64,000 nt of DNA. Source: Marinilactibacillus sp036039175 (lineage in GTDB: Bacteria; Bacillota; Bacilli; Lactobacillales; Carnobacteriaceae_A). A program made the position numbers and the translations under genes. Position 1 is the first letter of the stretch. Each line of letters starts with the position of its first letter. Of this stretch, positions 33,177-42,181 are shown piece after piece. The DNA is taken from positions 118,506-182,505 of the forward strand of contig NZ_JAYXKP010000006.1 of the NCBI RefSeq assembly GCF_036039175.1, read 5' to 3'. Below the pieces are notes generated by a model that was not told the DNA's origin, made no database searches, and saw nothing but the letters and a program-made list of their open reading frames with translations.

Positions 33177-35135
33177 ATGATTTTATTACAAACTCAGAAA
33201 GTTGCACGTCACTTCGGTGCAGAGATTTTGTTCGATGACGTTACTCTAGAAATCAAAGAAGCTGCCCGAGTCGGACTAGTTGGAAGAAATGGTGCAGGAA
33301 AATCAACTTTACTTCATATTATATCTGGACAAGAAGAGCCCGATGCTGGACGCGTGAACAAAAAAAGAGATTTGACTATCGGTTATCTAGATCAACATAC
33401 CGGCTTAGAGTCGACTAGAACTATATGGGAAGAAATGCTGACCGTCTTTGAGTCTGTCATTCAACTCGAAAAAGAAATGCGTCAATTAGAAGCCAAAATG
33501 AGTGATCCTAGTCTCCTAGAAGATCAAGGGCAATATCAGGAACTACTCAAACGCTATGACATCATGCAAGAATCCTTCAAACAACAAAATGGCTACGGTT
33601 ATGAAAGTGAAATCCGTTCCGTACTTCATGGTTTCCGTTTTTACGAAGAAGACTTTTCAATGCCGATCTCTCAATTATCTGGTGGTCAAAAAACACGCTT
33701 AGCGCTTGCCCAATTGCTACTGGAGAAAAAAGATCTATTAGTTTTGGATGAGCCCACTAACCATTTAGATATTGATACGCTAGCTTGGCTTGAAAAATAC
33801 CTTTTAAGTTATACAGGCGCTCTACTGATTGTTTCACATGACCGCTATTTTCTAGATAAGGTTGTCAATGAAATCTACGAAGTAAGCAACGGAAAGGTTC
33901 AACACTTTACAGGAAACTATTCTAATTATTTGAAACTAAAAGCAGAGCTTATTCAAAAAATGTGGAAAGAATACGAAAAGCAACAGAAGAAAATCGAGAA
34001 GACTGAAGATTTTATCAATCGGAATCTTGTTCGAGCTTCTACGACCAAACGTGCTCAATCCAGAAGAAAAATGCTGGATAAGATGGATAAAATGGGCAAA
34101 CCGCAAGATGACGAAAAGTCGGCTAACTTTAATTTTTATACTGAAAGAGAATCAGGTAGCGTTGTTCTTCAAACGGAAGAGCTTGCTATAGGATATGATG
34201 ATCATGTCTTATCTGAATCCATCAATTTAGATATTCGAAAAACAGATGCGATCGCTTTAGTCGGTCCAAATGGAGTCGGAAAAACGACCTTGCTCAAAAC
34301 ACTGGTTGGTCAGATTCCAGAATTAGCTGGTTCTATCCAGCTTGGTACTAAAGTGGATACTGGTTATTATGATCAAGAACAAACTCTGCTTCATTCAACG
34401 AAGCGTGTTTTAGACGAACTATGGGATGAACACCCAACAATCCCTGAACAATCTATTCGTACGTTACTAGGAAGCTTTCTGTTTTCTGGAGATGACGTTG
34501 AAAAATCTATTTCTTCTTTAAGTGGTGGCGAAAAAGCACGTGTTGCTTTAGCAAAACTAGCTATGGAAAAAAACAATTTCCTTATACTAGATGAACCCAC
34601 TAACCATTTGGATATAGACTCCAAAGAAGTTTTAGAAAACGCGCTGATTGATTTCGAGGGAACGCTTTTATTCGTTTCCCATGACCGATACTTTATTAAT
34701 CGTATGGCTACTAAAGTTCTTGAAATCAATCAAGATGGACTCACACTGTATTTAGGTGATTACGATTATTATCTCCAAAAGAAAGAAGAACTAGAAGCAT
34801 TATCTGCGCTTAAAAACACAGGAGAAACTAATCAACCAAATCCGGTTGCATCATCCACCTCTTCACTGTCTAATGGCTCTAATCGTGCCCAGCAAAAAGA
34901 GCAACAAAGAGAAACACGTCGTTTAGAGCGATTAATAGAAGAACTAGAACAGAAATTGCAAGTAAATGAAGAAAAATTGGATGAGGTTCATCAACAGCTC
35001 AGCGATCCTGCCATTTATGATGATGCAGATCAGGCGGCGCGACTTTCAAGCGAACACGAAAAACTTCAAGCAGAGCAAGAGACACTCATGGAACAATGGG
35101 AAACGGCTAGTGTCGAACTCGAAAGTTTTCAATAA
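33177..35135 (+). CDS. ABC-F translational ATPase (YdiF-like)
   Basis: 652 residues. First ATPase: Walker A VGRNGAGKSTLL, signature LSGGQKTRLALAQLL, Walker B VLDEPTNHLD. The P-site tRNA interaction motif linker is about residues 250-330, rich in Lys, Arg and Gln. Second ATPase: VGPNGVGKTTLL, LSGGEKARVALAKLA and ILDEPTNHLD. A C-terminal coiled coil (about 570-650) is the YdiF/Uup-type extension. The protein is housekeeping, acting on ribosomes, unlike the resistance-type ABC-F at 3.9-5.5 kb. It is divergent from rex, as in Bacillus. Confidence 0.92.
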   Translation: MILLQTQKVARHFGAEILFDDVTLEIKEAARVGLVGRNGAGKSTLLHIISGQEEPDAGRVNKKRDLTIGYLDQHTGLESTRTIWEEMLTVFESVIQLEKEMRQLEAKMSDPSLLEDQGQYQELLKRYDIMQESFKQQNGYGYESEIRSVLHGFRFYEEDFSMPISQLSGGQKTRLALAQLLLEKKDLLVLDEPTNHLDIDTLAWLEKYLLSYTGALLIVSHDRYFLDKVVNEIYEVSNGKVQHFTGNYSNYLKLKAELIQKMWKEYEKQQKKIEKTEDFINRNLVRASTTKRAQSRRKMLDKMDKMGKPQDDEKSANFNFYTERESGSVVLQTEELAIGYDDHVLSESINLDIRKTDAIALVGPNGVGKTTLLKTLVGQIPELAGSIQLGTKVDTGYYDQEQTLLHSTKRVLDELWDEHPTIPEQSIRTLLGSFLFSGDDVEKSISSLSGGEKARVALAKLAMEKNNFLILDEPTNHLDIDSKEVLENALIDFEGTLLFVSHDRYFINRMATKVLEINQDGLTLYLGDYDYYLQKKEELEALSALKNTGETNQPNPVASSTSSLSNGSNRAQQKEQQRETRRLERLIEELEQKLQVNEEKLDEVHQQLSDPAIYDDADQAARLSSEHEKLQAEQETLMEQWETASVELESFQ

Positions 35136-35353
35136 AGACTGAAATAACGTCTTTTAAGAATAACGATGCACACGTAGATCTTATTCTTACCATCCAATAC
35201 AGGTATACTTATTTAAAAGCTGTTTAGCGTAACTTTCAAACCTTTAAATAACTATTGGTATACCTAAAAACATTATTGCATTAATTTTTGATTAAGGTAT
35301 AATAAAATCAAATTGCTATAATAAAGAATACATTCATCAATTAAATTTCAGTA

Positions 35354-35382
35354 TAACAATGATTCAATGATAGTTATTGTTA
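35354..35382. promoter_or_regulatory. candidate operator dyad of the Lrp gene
   Basis: TAACAAT, 15-base spacer, ATTGTTA directly upstream of the Lrp gene's ribosome site. May bind the Lrp product. Confidence 0.35.
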
Positions 35383-35401
35383 AAAAAGGGGCTTGTTTTA
35401 C

Positions 35402-35860
35402 ATGGATCAAATGGATAAGAAAATTGTTGAGATACTTCAAAAAAACAGTCGTGCATCTTTAAAAGAAATTGCAGGAGAAACGTATCTTTCTTCTCCAGCT
35501 GTCTCAGCTCGTATCCACCGTTTGGAGAACGAAGGTATTCTTGGAAGATATATTGCTTCCCCAGACTTGAAAAAAATGGGCTATCATATTCAAGCGTTTA
35601 TTCATTTAGACTTAAGCCCCACTCAGAAAGAAGATTTTTATCCATACATTCAACAGTCGACTAATGTATTGGAGTGTAACTGTGTAACCGGAGAGTTTTC
35701 AATGCTGATCAAAGCAGCTTACCCAACAACAACTGAGTTGGATGATTTCATAAACGATCTTCAACGATTCGGTAAAACATCTACACAAATCGTTTTTTCT
35801 ACACCGATACCTGCTCGAGGCGTTCAGTTACTCGCATCTGAAGAAGCTGAAGCAAAATAA
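35402..35860 (+). CDS. Lrp/AsnC family transcriptional regulator (second)
   Basis: 152 residues from the ATG at 35402, ten bases after AAAGGGG; the TTG three codons earlier is unlikely. Helix-turn-helix MDKKIVEILQKNSRASLKE with LSSPAVSARIHRLENEGIL, then the RAM domain with CNCVTGEFSMLIKAAYP (the ligand-loop strand). Different from the Lrp at 21 kb (VTGEFS against SGEGCY). Effector unknown; no divergent target next to it. Confidence 0.88.
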   Translation: MDQMDKKIVEILQKNSRASLKEIAGETYLSSPAVSARIHRLENEGILGRYIASPDLKKMGYHIQAFIHLDLSPTQKEDFYPYIQQSTNVLECNCVTGEFSMLIKAAYPTTTELDDFINDLQRFGKTSTQIVFSTPIPARGVQLLASEEAEAK

Positions 35861-35861
35861 A

Positions 35862-35921
35862 AACCATTCCATTTCTGTAGCGACTCGATTAGAGTCCAAA
35901 CAGATTTGGAATGGTTTTTTT
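35862..35921. terminator. bidirectional terminator between Lrp and tsaD
   Basis: AAACCATTCCA pairs with TGGAATGGTTT, with an inner GACTC/GAGTC helix and a seven-T run. Confidence 0.85.
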
Positions 35922-36924
35922 ATAGTGTTAGTCCTGGCTGTGCGTTTAATGCCAAATCTAATTGGTTATGTTCAGTTGAATCAATAAAAGCAGCTGCACC
36001 AATCATTGCGGCATTATCTCCACAGAGTGCTAGAGGTGGTACCACAAGTTCGACTGTTGATAATTCCTGTTCTACTGCTTGTGTCAGCGCTGTGCGTAAC
36101 CCTTTGTTTGCGGCAACGCCTCCAGCTAGTACAATTTGCTTCACTTTTTTATCTTTTGCACATCTGATTGTTTTTTTGACCAATACTTCAACAACAGCTG
36201 CTTGGAAACTCGCTGCCAAATCATACCGATCTAAAACGTCTCCTTTTTGTTCAGCATTATGAACGGTATTGATGAACGAACTTTTTAGCCCGCTGAAACT
36301 GAAATCATTTGTGTCATCTTGCATCATTGCTCTTGGAAAGTTGAAGGTATCGGCTCCTTTGTGAGCCATTTCATCAATGTGCTTTCCGCCAGGGTAAGGG
36401 ACACCAAGTACTCTGCCAATCTTATCATAAGCTTCTCCAGCAGCGTCATCCCGTGTTTCTCCAATGATCTCATACTCTCCTGGTGCGCTCATGTAGACCA
36501 GTTCTGTGTGTCCGCCACTAACGACCAAGGACAAAAGTGGGAATACTAGCGGTTGTACGAGTTGATTGGCGTAAATATGTCCGATGATATGATTCACGGG
36601 AATCAACGGTAAATCATGTGCATAGGCCACAGCTTTTGCTGCATTGACACCAATGAGTAAAGCCCCTACCAGTCCTGGACCTTCCGTAACCGCAATGGCA
36701 TCAAGCTGGTCATAAGTCGTATTCGCTTCCTTTAGTGCTTCTTCCATGACAATGGTCATTTGCTCAACGTGATGTCTACTGGCTACTTCTGGGACAACGC
36801 CCCCAAACCTTTGATGACTTTTGATCTGAGAAGCGACAATATTTGATAACTGTTTTGTCCCATCTTCTATAACGGCAGCACTTGTCTCATCACAACTTGT
36901 TTCTATTGCTAAAATTCTTTTCAT
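35920..36924 (-). CDS. tsaD: tRNA t6A37 threonylcarbamoyltransferase TsaD
   Basis: 334 residues from MKRILAIETSCDETSAA at 36924, which starts 17 bases after the rimI stop; an in-frame GTG nine codons upstream has no ribosome site. The Kae1/TsaD metal site is VNHIIGHIYANQL (the two His of HxxxH) with an Asp near the C-terminus in LCGDNAAMIG. The ATP-binding VVSGGHTELV is present. With TsaB and TsaE it transfers threonylcarbamoyl-AMP to A37 of ANN-reading tRNAs. Last gene of the tsaB-rimI-rimI-tsaD operon; tsaE is not in the window. Confidence 0.96.
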   Translation of the reverse strand: MKRILAIETSCDETSAAVIEDGTKQLSNIVASQIKSHQRFGGVVPEVASRHHVEQMTIVMEEALKEANTTYDQLDAIAVTEGPGLVGALLIGVNAAKAVAYAHDLPLIPVNHIIGHIYANQLVQPLVFPLLSLVVSGGHTELVYMSAPGEYEIIGETRDDAAGEAYDKIGRVLGVPYPGGKHIDEMAHKGADTFNFPRAMMQDDTNDFSFSGLKSSFINTVHNAEQKGDVLDRYDLAASFQAAVVEVLVKKTIRCAKDKKVKQIVLAGGVAANKGLRTALTQAVEQELSTVELVVPPLALCGDNAAMIGAAAFIDSTEHNQLDLALNAQPGLTL

Positions 36925-36940
36925 TCTAATATGCTCACTT

Positions 36941-37411
36941 TCATAATTCACATTTCAATACAACAGCGTCTTCTTGCGGATTTGAGTAATAGTTTGATCG
37001 AACACCAACAGGAACAAAACCCGATTTTTTATACAGTAAGATTGCCGGTTCATTCGATATCCGAACTTCTAAAAATAATTCTGTGACGTTTTCTTCTCGT
37101 AATCTTTTTTTGGTTTCTTGCAACAATTGAGTGGCGATACCATTTCGCTTAAAGTCTGTTTTGATTACAATCGTATATACCTCAGCTTCTAGGTGTACCT
37201 TAGAACCTCCCAGAAATCCAATGAGTTCTCCTTCGTATTCAACAAGTAAATAGAATAGATTGGACTGTTCGAAAGTTGCCTCAAATTGATCAATTGTCCA
37301 AGGGGATCCAAATGCAAAACTTTCCTCTGACAAGGCGTGTAGTGTTTCTGCAATATCTTCCTGATGCTCCAAAAAACGATAAACTAGATTTGATTGATTC
37401 ATCTCCATCAT
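36941..37411 (-). CDS. rimI: RimI-type GNAT acetyltransferase (copy 2)
   Basis: 156 residues. GNAT fold with KTDFKRNGIATQLLQETK (acetyl-CoA loop RxxGxA as KRNGIA) and LEVRISNEPAILLYKKSGF, the RimI signature LEVR-x-SN-x-A-x-x-LY. RimI acetylates the N-terminal Ala of ribosomal protein S18 or acts more widely. GAGGAG precedes ATG by five bases. It lies between another RimI-like gene and tsaD. Duplicated with the next copy at about 30 per cent visible identity by eye. Confidence 0.9.
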   Translation of the reverse strand: MMEMNQSNLVYRFLEHQEDIAETLHALSEESFAFGSPWTIDQFEATFEQSNLFYLLVEYEGELIGFLGGSKVHLEAEVYTIVIKTDFKRNGIATQLLQETKKRLREENVTELFLEVRISNEPAILLYKKSGFVPVGVRSNYYSNPQEDAVVLKCEL

Positions 37412-37435
37412 GTTTGCTCCTCATGTCTGTTTCGG

Positions 37436-38011
37436 TCAGTTATTGGTTAACATCATTGTCATTTCCAATGCATCTTCTCTATCGTTTGCATAATACCCTT
37501 TTTTGACTCGCCCATTCGTAAATTGCATTTTTTTATACAGTCTTTGTGCTCGAGTATTTGATACTCGAACCTCTAAACTGATTTTATCCATTTTTTCAAA
37601 AATCGCAATCTGTTTCAATTCTTCAATCAAAAAAGTAGCTATCCCTCTACCCTCATACTCAGGAATTGTCGCGATATTCGTGATATGAGCCTCTCTTGAG
37701 ACAAACCAAGATCCAAGGAAAGCGACTGGTTCCTTTTGATCCGTCACAACCATGTAAAAAGCATTTTTATTGTAACGGATCTCGTGGAACAGTGCTGCTC
37801 GATTCCAAGGTGTGTGACCATCATAGCATCTACGCTCAATCGAAAGAAGATCGTCAATGTGCTCTTCTGTAGCGATTTTTACACTCAAAAACTGTTCGTC
37901 ACTTAGCGCAACGCAATGATGATCCAACCTGACACGCTCCGCTATTGGTCCAGGAAGCGGTTGTTTGTGCGCAGGTATTCTATCGGTCAACCATTGTTTA
38001 ATATTTTTCAA
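37436..38011 (-). CDS. rimI: RimI-type GNAT acetyltransferase (copy 1, TTG start)
   Basis: 191 residues from a TTG at 38011, eight bases after GGGGG; an upstream in-frame ATG (38047) has no usable site. It overlaps the tsaB stop by 14 bases. An N-terminal extension of about 45 residues precedes the GNAT core: ATIPEYEGRGIATFLIEEL, then LEVRVSNTRAQRLYKKMQF, the same RimI signature as its neighbour. The tandem RimI pair inside a tsaB-tsaD operon suggests that both act on ribosome or tRNA-modification partners, or that one has a new target. Confidence 0.85.
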   Translation of the reverse strand: MKNIKQWLTDRIPAHKQPLPGPIAERVRLDHHCVALSDEQFLSVKIATEEHIDDLLSIERRCYDGHTPWNRAALFHEIRYNKNAFYMVVTDQKEPVAFLGSWFVSREAHITNIATIPEYEGRGIATFLIEELKQIAIFEKMDKISLEVRVSNTRAQRLYKKMQFTNGRVKKGYYANDREDALEMTMMLTNN

Positions 38012-38723
38012 CCAAGCTTCCCCCTTTGTTATCAGGATTTGCCTCATTCCACTTTTCTTCTGCTTCTGTTAATTTCGTGTATTCAGGGACAAATGTATGA
38101 ACGTCAACCGGTTCTTCTTCCGCTCCTATCCATGCAAGCACGCTAGCTTTTGGTAATTGCTGAAATTCTGGTAAAACAACTAAACGGTCTTTTAAATACC
38201 GCTGAAATACTTCTCGATGTTTTTCTGAATCTGTTCCAACAATTATAACAGGTTCTTTTCTTTCTAACAGCCTGTTGACCCATGTTTCTGCAGAGACGTG
38301 CTGGTCTTTTTCTAGTTGCTCTAACTTGCCGTTTACAAAACGGTAAAGTCCGGTATAGATGTTTCCTCTTCTAGCGTCCATGATGGGAACGACCAAAGCC
38401 TCTATCCCCTGGGGCGCGTTTCCTGCCAATACTTTTAAGCTAGACACACCTACAAGTTCTATTTCTCTTGTCCAAGCAAGTGTTTTGGCTACCGTGACCG
38501 CTATTCGGACTCCAGTATAAGATCCTGGTCCTTTGGCAACGACAACTCTGTCTATTTCTTCAATCTTCATGCCAGCATCTTGTATCACTCTTTGCACTGC
38601 TGGCATGAGCTGTATGCTATGATTTCTTTTAACATTCGCGGTTTGTTCTGCTACTGTTATACCGTTTTCTACTACGGCAACAGTCATTGTTTGATTAGAT
38701 GTATCCATTGCTAGAATGCGCAT
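37998..38723 (-). CDS. tsaB: tRNA t6A37 modification scaffold TsaB
   Basis: 241 residues. ASKHA fold with the N-terminal MRILAMDTSNQTMTVAVV, then VVAKGPGSYTGVRIAVTVAK (diagnostic GPGSFTGLR-type loop) and IMDARRGNIYTGLYRF. TsaB dimerises with TsaD and TsaE. First gene of the operon, with a promoter in the 183-base gap to csbD. Length is typical (about 230-240). Confidence 0.95.
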   Translation of the reverse strand: MRILAMDTSNQTMTVAVVENGITVAEQTANVKRNHSIQLMPAVQRVIQDAGMKIEEIDRVVVAKGPGSYTGVRIAVTVAKTLAWTREIELVGVSSLKVLAGNAPQGIEALVVPIMDARRGNIYTGLYRFVNGKLEQLEKDQHVSAETWVNRLLERKEPVIIVGTDSEKHREVFQRYLKDRLVVLPEFQQLPKASVLAWIGAEEEPVDVHTFVPEYTKLTEAEEKWNEANPDNKGGSLVEKY

Positions 38724-38824
38724 TTGTTTTCTCCTTGCTGAATTCCTTTTCTTTAGTCTAGTTTAGCATATTTATCCTATACGAGAAACCAATGAGACAC
38801 TGTTCACGAGCGTATTCTTTGCAT

Positions 38825-38853
38825 TTTAGAGTAATTCACCTTATGATTATACT
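38825..38853 (+). promoter_or_regulatory. promoter of the csbD-like gene
   Basis: TTTAGA, 17-base spacer, TATACT. Confidence 0.5.
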
Positions 38854-38906
38854 ATAAGAACGAGTAACCGTTTTATCAGTTTTTAAATTGAGAGGAGTTT
38901 TCAATT

Positions 38907-39098
38907 ATGGCAGATAACAAAGACAGCATGAAAAGTAAATTAAAAGGTGCTAAAGATAAAGTCGTTGGTGAAGCTAAAGACCAATACGGTAAAGCAACAG
39001 ATGACAAGAGCAAACAAGTAGAAGGTAAAACTCAAAAAGTTGAAGGCAAAGGCCACGAAACATACGGTAAAGCCATCGAAGATAAAGACAAGCATTAA
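38907..39098 (+). CDS. CsbD family stress protein
   Basis: 63 residues, highly charged and Lys-rich, with repeating KGKxKxVxGEAKDxYGKATDD units: KLKGAKDKVVGEAKDQYG, then VEGKTQKVEGKGHETYGKA. CsbD/YjbJ proteins are small, probably disordered, and often induced by general stress in Bacillus. GAGAGGAG precedes the ATG. Monocistronic with terminator. Exact role unknown. Confidence 0.88.
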   Translation: MADNKDSMKSKLKGAKDKVVGEAKDQYGKATDDKSKQVEGKTQKVEGKGHETYGKAIEDKDKH

Positions 39099-39119
39099 TA
39101 AGATTAGTCAAACAATAAG

Positions 39120-39157
39120 TTCAGCCTACCTTTTACCCATTTGAAGGTAGGCTGATT
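39120..39157 (+). terminator. intrinsic terminator after csbD
   Basis: TCAGCCTACCTT pairs perfectly with AAGGTAGGCTGA, followed by TTTTG. Confidence 0.85.
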
Positions 39158-39220
39158 TTGTACTATCAACCGAATCTTATAACTCACCTTACTTAAATTA
39201 AATATAAAAGGAGAAAAACG

Positions 39221-39955
39221 ATGACTAGAATTCTGATCACGGGTGCTACCGGCACAATTGGAACAAACTTAGTGAAGCATTTGAAAGAAAGTTATGACTT
39301 AGTTCTTGCGGATGTTGATTTTTCTGATTTTCCCAGTGAATTAAAAGAAGGTTCAAAGATTATTGAAGAAGATTTAACGGTCTTAGAGAACTGGGAAAAA
39401 GTTTTAGATGGTGTGGAATATGTGATTCAGTTGGCAGGGAATCCTGATGCTGAAGCCAACTTTTATGAAGGCTTGCTGGACTTGAATTATAAGCTTCCTC
39501 AAAACCTCTATCAATCAGCAGAGAAAGCAAAAAGCGTGAAGCGCATTATCTTTGCTAGTTCAATCCATGCAAGTGATGCTTATCCAAAGAATGTTCAAGT
39601 TAAAACGTCTGATCCAATCAGACCGGATGATCTTTATGGTGTATCAAAAGTTTTTCTGGAAGGTTTAGCTAGCTATTATGCCTTTAAAAAAGGTATTGAA
39701 TCGATTGGTATTCGTATTGGTGATTACAAGTCTCCGGGAGAAGGTGTGGATCCGGAAGCAGATATGTATTCAAGAGGAGCTTATTTTTCCTATAAAGATA
39801 TGAATCACCTCATTGACTGCTGTTTGAAAGCCGAACTGGAAGAACCCTATTTACTTGTTAACGGCGTTTCCAATAATACATTCCCTAGACTAGATATTGA
39901 TCAAGCTAGAGTTAAATTAGGATATCAACCACAAGTCAACGCATTCGAACTTTAA
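39221..39955 (+). CDS. NAD-dependent epimerase/dehydratase (extended SDR)
   Basis: 244 residues. Rossmann motif TGATGTIGTNL at residues 8-18 (extended SDR TGxxGxxG), catalytic Ser in IFASSIHAS and YGVSK for Tyr/Lys. The closest pattern I recognise is the uronate dehydrogenase-like branch (GNPDAEANFYEGLLDLNY, IRIGDYK). A sugar or uronic acid substrate is probable but not determined. AAAGGAG before the ATG. Monocistronic. Confidence 0.8.
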   Translation: MTRILITGATGTIGTNLVKHLKESYDLVLADVDFSDFPSELKEGSKIIEEDLTVLENWEKVLDGVEYVIQLAGNPDAEANFYEGLLDLNYKLPQNLYQSAEKAKSVKRIIFASSIHASDAYPKNVQVKTSDPIRPDDLYGVSKVFLEGLASYYAFKKGIESIGIRIGDYKSPGEGVDPEADMYSRGAYFSYKDMNHLIDCCLKAELEEPYLLVNGVSNNTFPRLDIDQARVKLGYQPQVNAFEL

Positions 39956-39962
39956 CTCCATA

Positions 39963-40011
39963 CTAAAAAAGGTTTACTAGAGTGGATTAGACTCTAGTAA
40001 ACCTTTTTTAT
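39963..40011. terminator. bidirectional terminator between SDR and galR
   Basis: AAAAAGGTTTACTAGAGT pairs perfectly with the complement ending CCTTTTTT, with GGATTAG as loop. Confidence 0.85.
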
Positions 40012-41000
40012 GCGCTGTCTCTTTTAATCAGTTTTGTACTGACGGTGACACTTTTGATTGCTTCTCTATCTTCTTGAATTCTTTCATGTAGAAGTTGAAT
40101 TCCACTACGTCCCATCTCTTCTGTATATACCTTAACTGTAGTCAAAGACGGCGTTATGTATTTTGCAGTTGAGATATCATTAAATCCTATAATACTAACT
40201 TCTTCAGGAACTCTGATTTGATGCTCATAAAGGGCTTTGAGGCACCCAATCGCAATCGCATCATTTGCTGCAATAAATGCAGAAGGAAGATTTTCTTTAC
40301 CTAGTTTTGTGATGGCTTTTTCCATATTGTCTTTGCCATCTTGTACTCGAAAAGCACCTTTGAAAAAGTACTGCTCGTTATAAAGCTGCTTTTTCTTGAG
40401 ATAATTTTTTACATGATTCGTTCTTGGGTCTGTCCATGTACCGGAAAGATCACTATAAGACTCTTCTCCAGCTATAAATCCAATTTTTTCATGCCCCGTT
40501 TGAATCAGATAATCAATGTTTTGGCGCATCGCTTCCTTGAAATCAATTAGAACCGTATCATCTGCGCGGTCATCTGGAATATAGTCCACGAAGCAAATAT
40601 AGGGAGCTTGTTGTCTCAGCTTTTTAACTTGGGTAGGACTAAATTTACCAATTGCTAGAATCCCTGCTAAGTCGCTCTCCATTTTCTCTTCTTCTCTATG
40701 ATAAACTCGTACAATTTCATAATCCATCAGCTGCGCTTGCTGTTCTGCTCCCAGACGAATGGATAAGTAATATAGATCGTTTAGCTCCTCTTCTTCGGTA
40801 TACCAGTTTACAATCGCAACTTTATACTTTTTCTGAGTAATTTTCTTGCGGTGATTCTTATATTCCAACTCTTCAGCAGCTTCGAAAATTCTTTTTTTCG
40901 TTTCATCTCCTACTGAAAGTGTTGGATCATAATTCAATACCCTGGAAACGGTCGAAGTAGAAACCTCTGCCTTTTCAGCTATATCTTTTAATGTCGCCAT
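40008..41000 (-). CDS. galR: LacI-family regulator, probably GalR
   Basis: 330 residues. N-terminal LacI helix-turn-helix ATLKDIAEKAEVSTSTVSRVL, hinge, then a periplasmic-binding-like domain with FIAANDAIAIGCLKALYEHQI and IIGFNDIS. In lactic bacteria GalR is encoded at the end of the gal cluster and represses or activates it with galactose. It follows galM after a small hairpin, so it is part of or next to the galK-galT-galM unit. Candidate GalR sites precede galK. Effector is inferred from context. Confidence 0.87.
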   Translation of the reverse strand: MATLKDIAEKAEVSTSTVSRVLNYDPTLSVGDETKKRIFEAAEELEYKNHRKKITQKKYKVAIVNWYTEEEELNDLYYLSIRLGAEQQAQLMDYEIVRVYHREEEKMESDLAGILAIGKFSPTQVKKLRQQAPYICFVDYIPDDRADDTVLIDFKEAMRQNIDYLIQTGHEKIGFIAGEESYSDLSGTWTDPRTNHVKNYLKKKQLYNEQYFFKGAFRVQDGKDNMEKAITKLGKENLPSAFIAANDAIAIGCLKALYEHQIRVPEEVSIIGFNDISTAKYITPSLTTVKVYTEEMGRSGIQLLHERIQEDREAIKSVTVSTKLIKRDSA

Positions 41001-41039
41001 ATCCTTACCCCTCCTTCCTTATCTTACCTATTGTACAAA

Positions 41040-41066
41040 AAGATGCTCAAAAGAGCACCTTTTTTA
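41040..41066. terminator. hairpin between galM and galR
   Basis: AGATGCTC pairs with GAGCACCT (one mismatch) around AAAA, with T-runs on both strands. May separate galM from galR or reduce readthrough. Confidence 0.65.
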
Positions 41067-41077
41067 TTTTTATTCAA

Positions 41078-42127
41078 TTATTTCACTGTGCTGAAACGAT
41101 AGGTCGTCTTAGACTGGTACGTTTCTTCTGGACGTAAAACGATGTTACCGAAGCCTTCCTGATTTACAGCATCCGGTAAAGCTTGTGTCTCTAGTGTGAT
41201 TCCGGCATATTGAGGAGCCGGTCTTCCTTTAACCGTATAAGCATCCATTTCAGCGTTATGTGTGAAAATAACGACGCTTTGTTCTTCTGTATACATTTCC
41301 ACTTTACGACCACTTTGGCTTTCTGTCAAGATTGCTTGAGGCCCTTCTACTGTCTGATCCAGTACAAATGGATGGTCGAGTCCTGACAATGATTTGATTT
41401 GAGGTTCATTTGATAATAAAGCTTCTTCGAGAACTTTCGGTTCAGAAAAATCAAACGGAGTTCCTTTAGAGTCTTCCAGTTGTCCTGTTGGCAAATTTCT
41501 GTCACCAAGCGTCCCATGTTTAGAGCTCTTCAACTGAAGCGTATGGTTTAATATCGGCTGATGAATATCGCCATTTAAATTAAAGTAAATGTGATTGGTT
41601 GGATTAAACAAAGTCGTCTTGTCCGTATTTGCTGTATAAATAATCGTCCATTCATTATTCTCATTCAAGGTGTATTCAACGGTCACATCCAAATTCCCTG
41701 GAAAACCTTCTTCTCCAGCTAGGCTCTTGTAAGAGAATATCAAGCTAATTGAGTTCGATGCTTCTTTTGTCTCAACATCAAAAAGTTTGGTGTCCAGTCC
41801 TTCAGGTCCACCATGCAACTGGTTCCCTTTTTCGTTCACATCCAACTGAACTTGAGTACTGTCTACCTCGTATTGACCATCGGTTATACGTCCAGCCACT
41901 CTACCAATTGTTGCGCCATAAAAGGGTCTATGCGCAAGCATATCTTCTAGGCTTTCAACGTTTAACGTAATATCTGCTGTTTTTCCACTTTTATCTGGCG
42001 TCACGATTTTAGTTACAATCGCACCGTAAGGAATCGCCGAAAGAGATATACCGTTTGTATTCGTCATGGTGTATTCTGTTATCTCTTGATTCAAATAAAA
42101 TCCAAATGCTTTTGTTGTTAATTTCAA
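41078..42127 (-). CDS. galM: galactose mutarotase (aldose 1-epimerase), TTG start
   Basis: 349 residues from a TTG at 42127, seven bases after AGGAGG; longer ATG starts would place that site inside the gene. Beta-sandwich of the GalM family: NPTNHIYFNLNGD carries the catalytic His and NQLHGGPEGLDTKLF an earlier His; GLDHPFVLD lies downstream and a Glu in YAGITLETQALPD is the catalytic base. It interconverts alpha and beta galactose for galK. Third gene of the operon. Confidence 0.93.
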   Translation of the reverse strand: MKLTTKAFGFYLNQEITEYTMTNTNGISLSAIPYGAIVTKIVTPDKSGKTADITLNVESLEDMLAHRPFYGATIGRVAGRITDGQYEVDSTQVQLDVNEKGNQLHGGPEGLDTKLFDVETKEASNSISLIFSYKSLAGEEGFPGNLDVTVEYTLNENNEWTIIYTANTDKTTLFNPTNHIYFNLNGDIHQPILNHTLQLKSSKHGTLGDRNLPTGQLEDSKGTPFDFSEPKVLEEALLSNEPQIKSLSGLDHPFVLDQTVEGPQAILTESQSGRKVEMYTEEQSVVIFTHNAEMDAYTVKGRPAPQYAGITLETQALPDAVNQEGFGNIVLRPEETYQSKTTYRFSTVK

Positions 42128-42181
42128 CTTACTTCCTCCTCTATTAAATAATTCTTTCAAGCAAGCGTTATCATCTGTATA

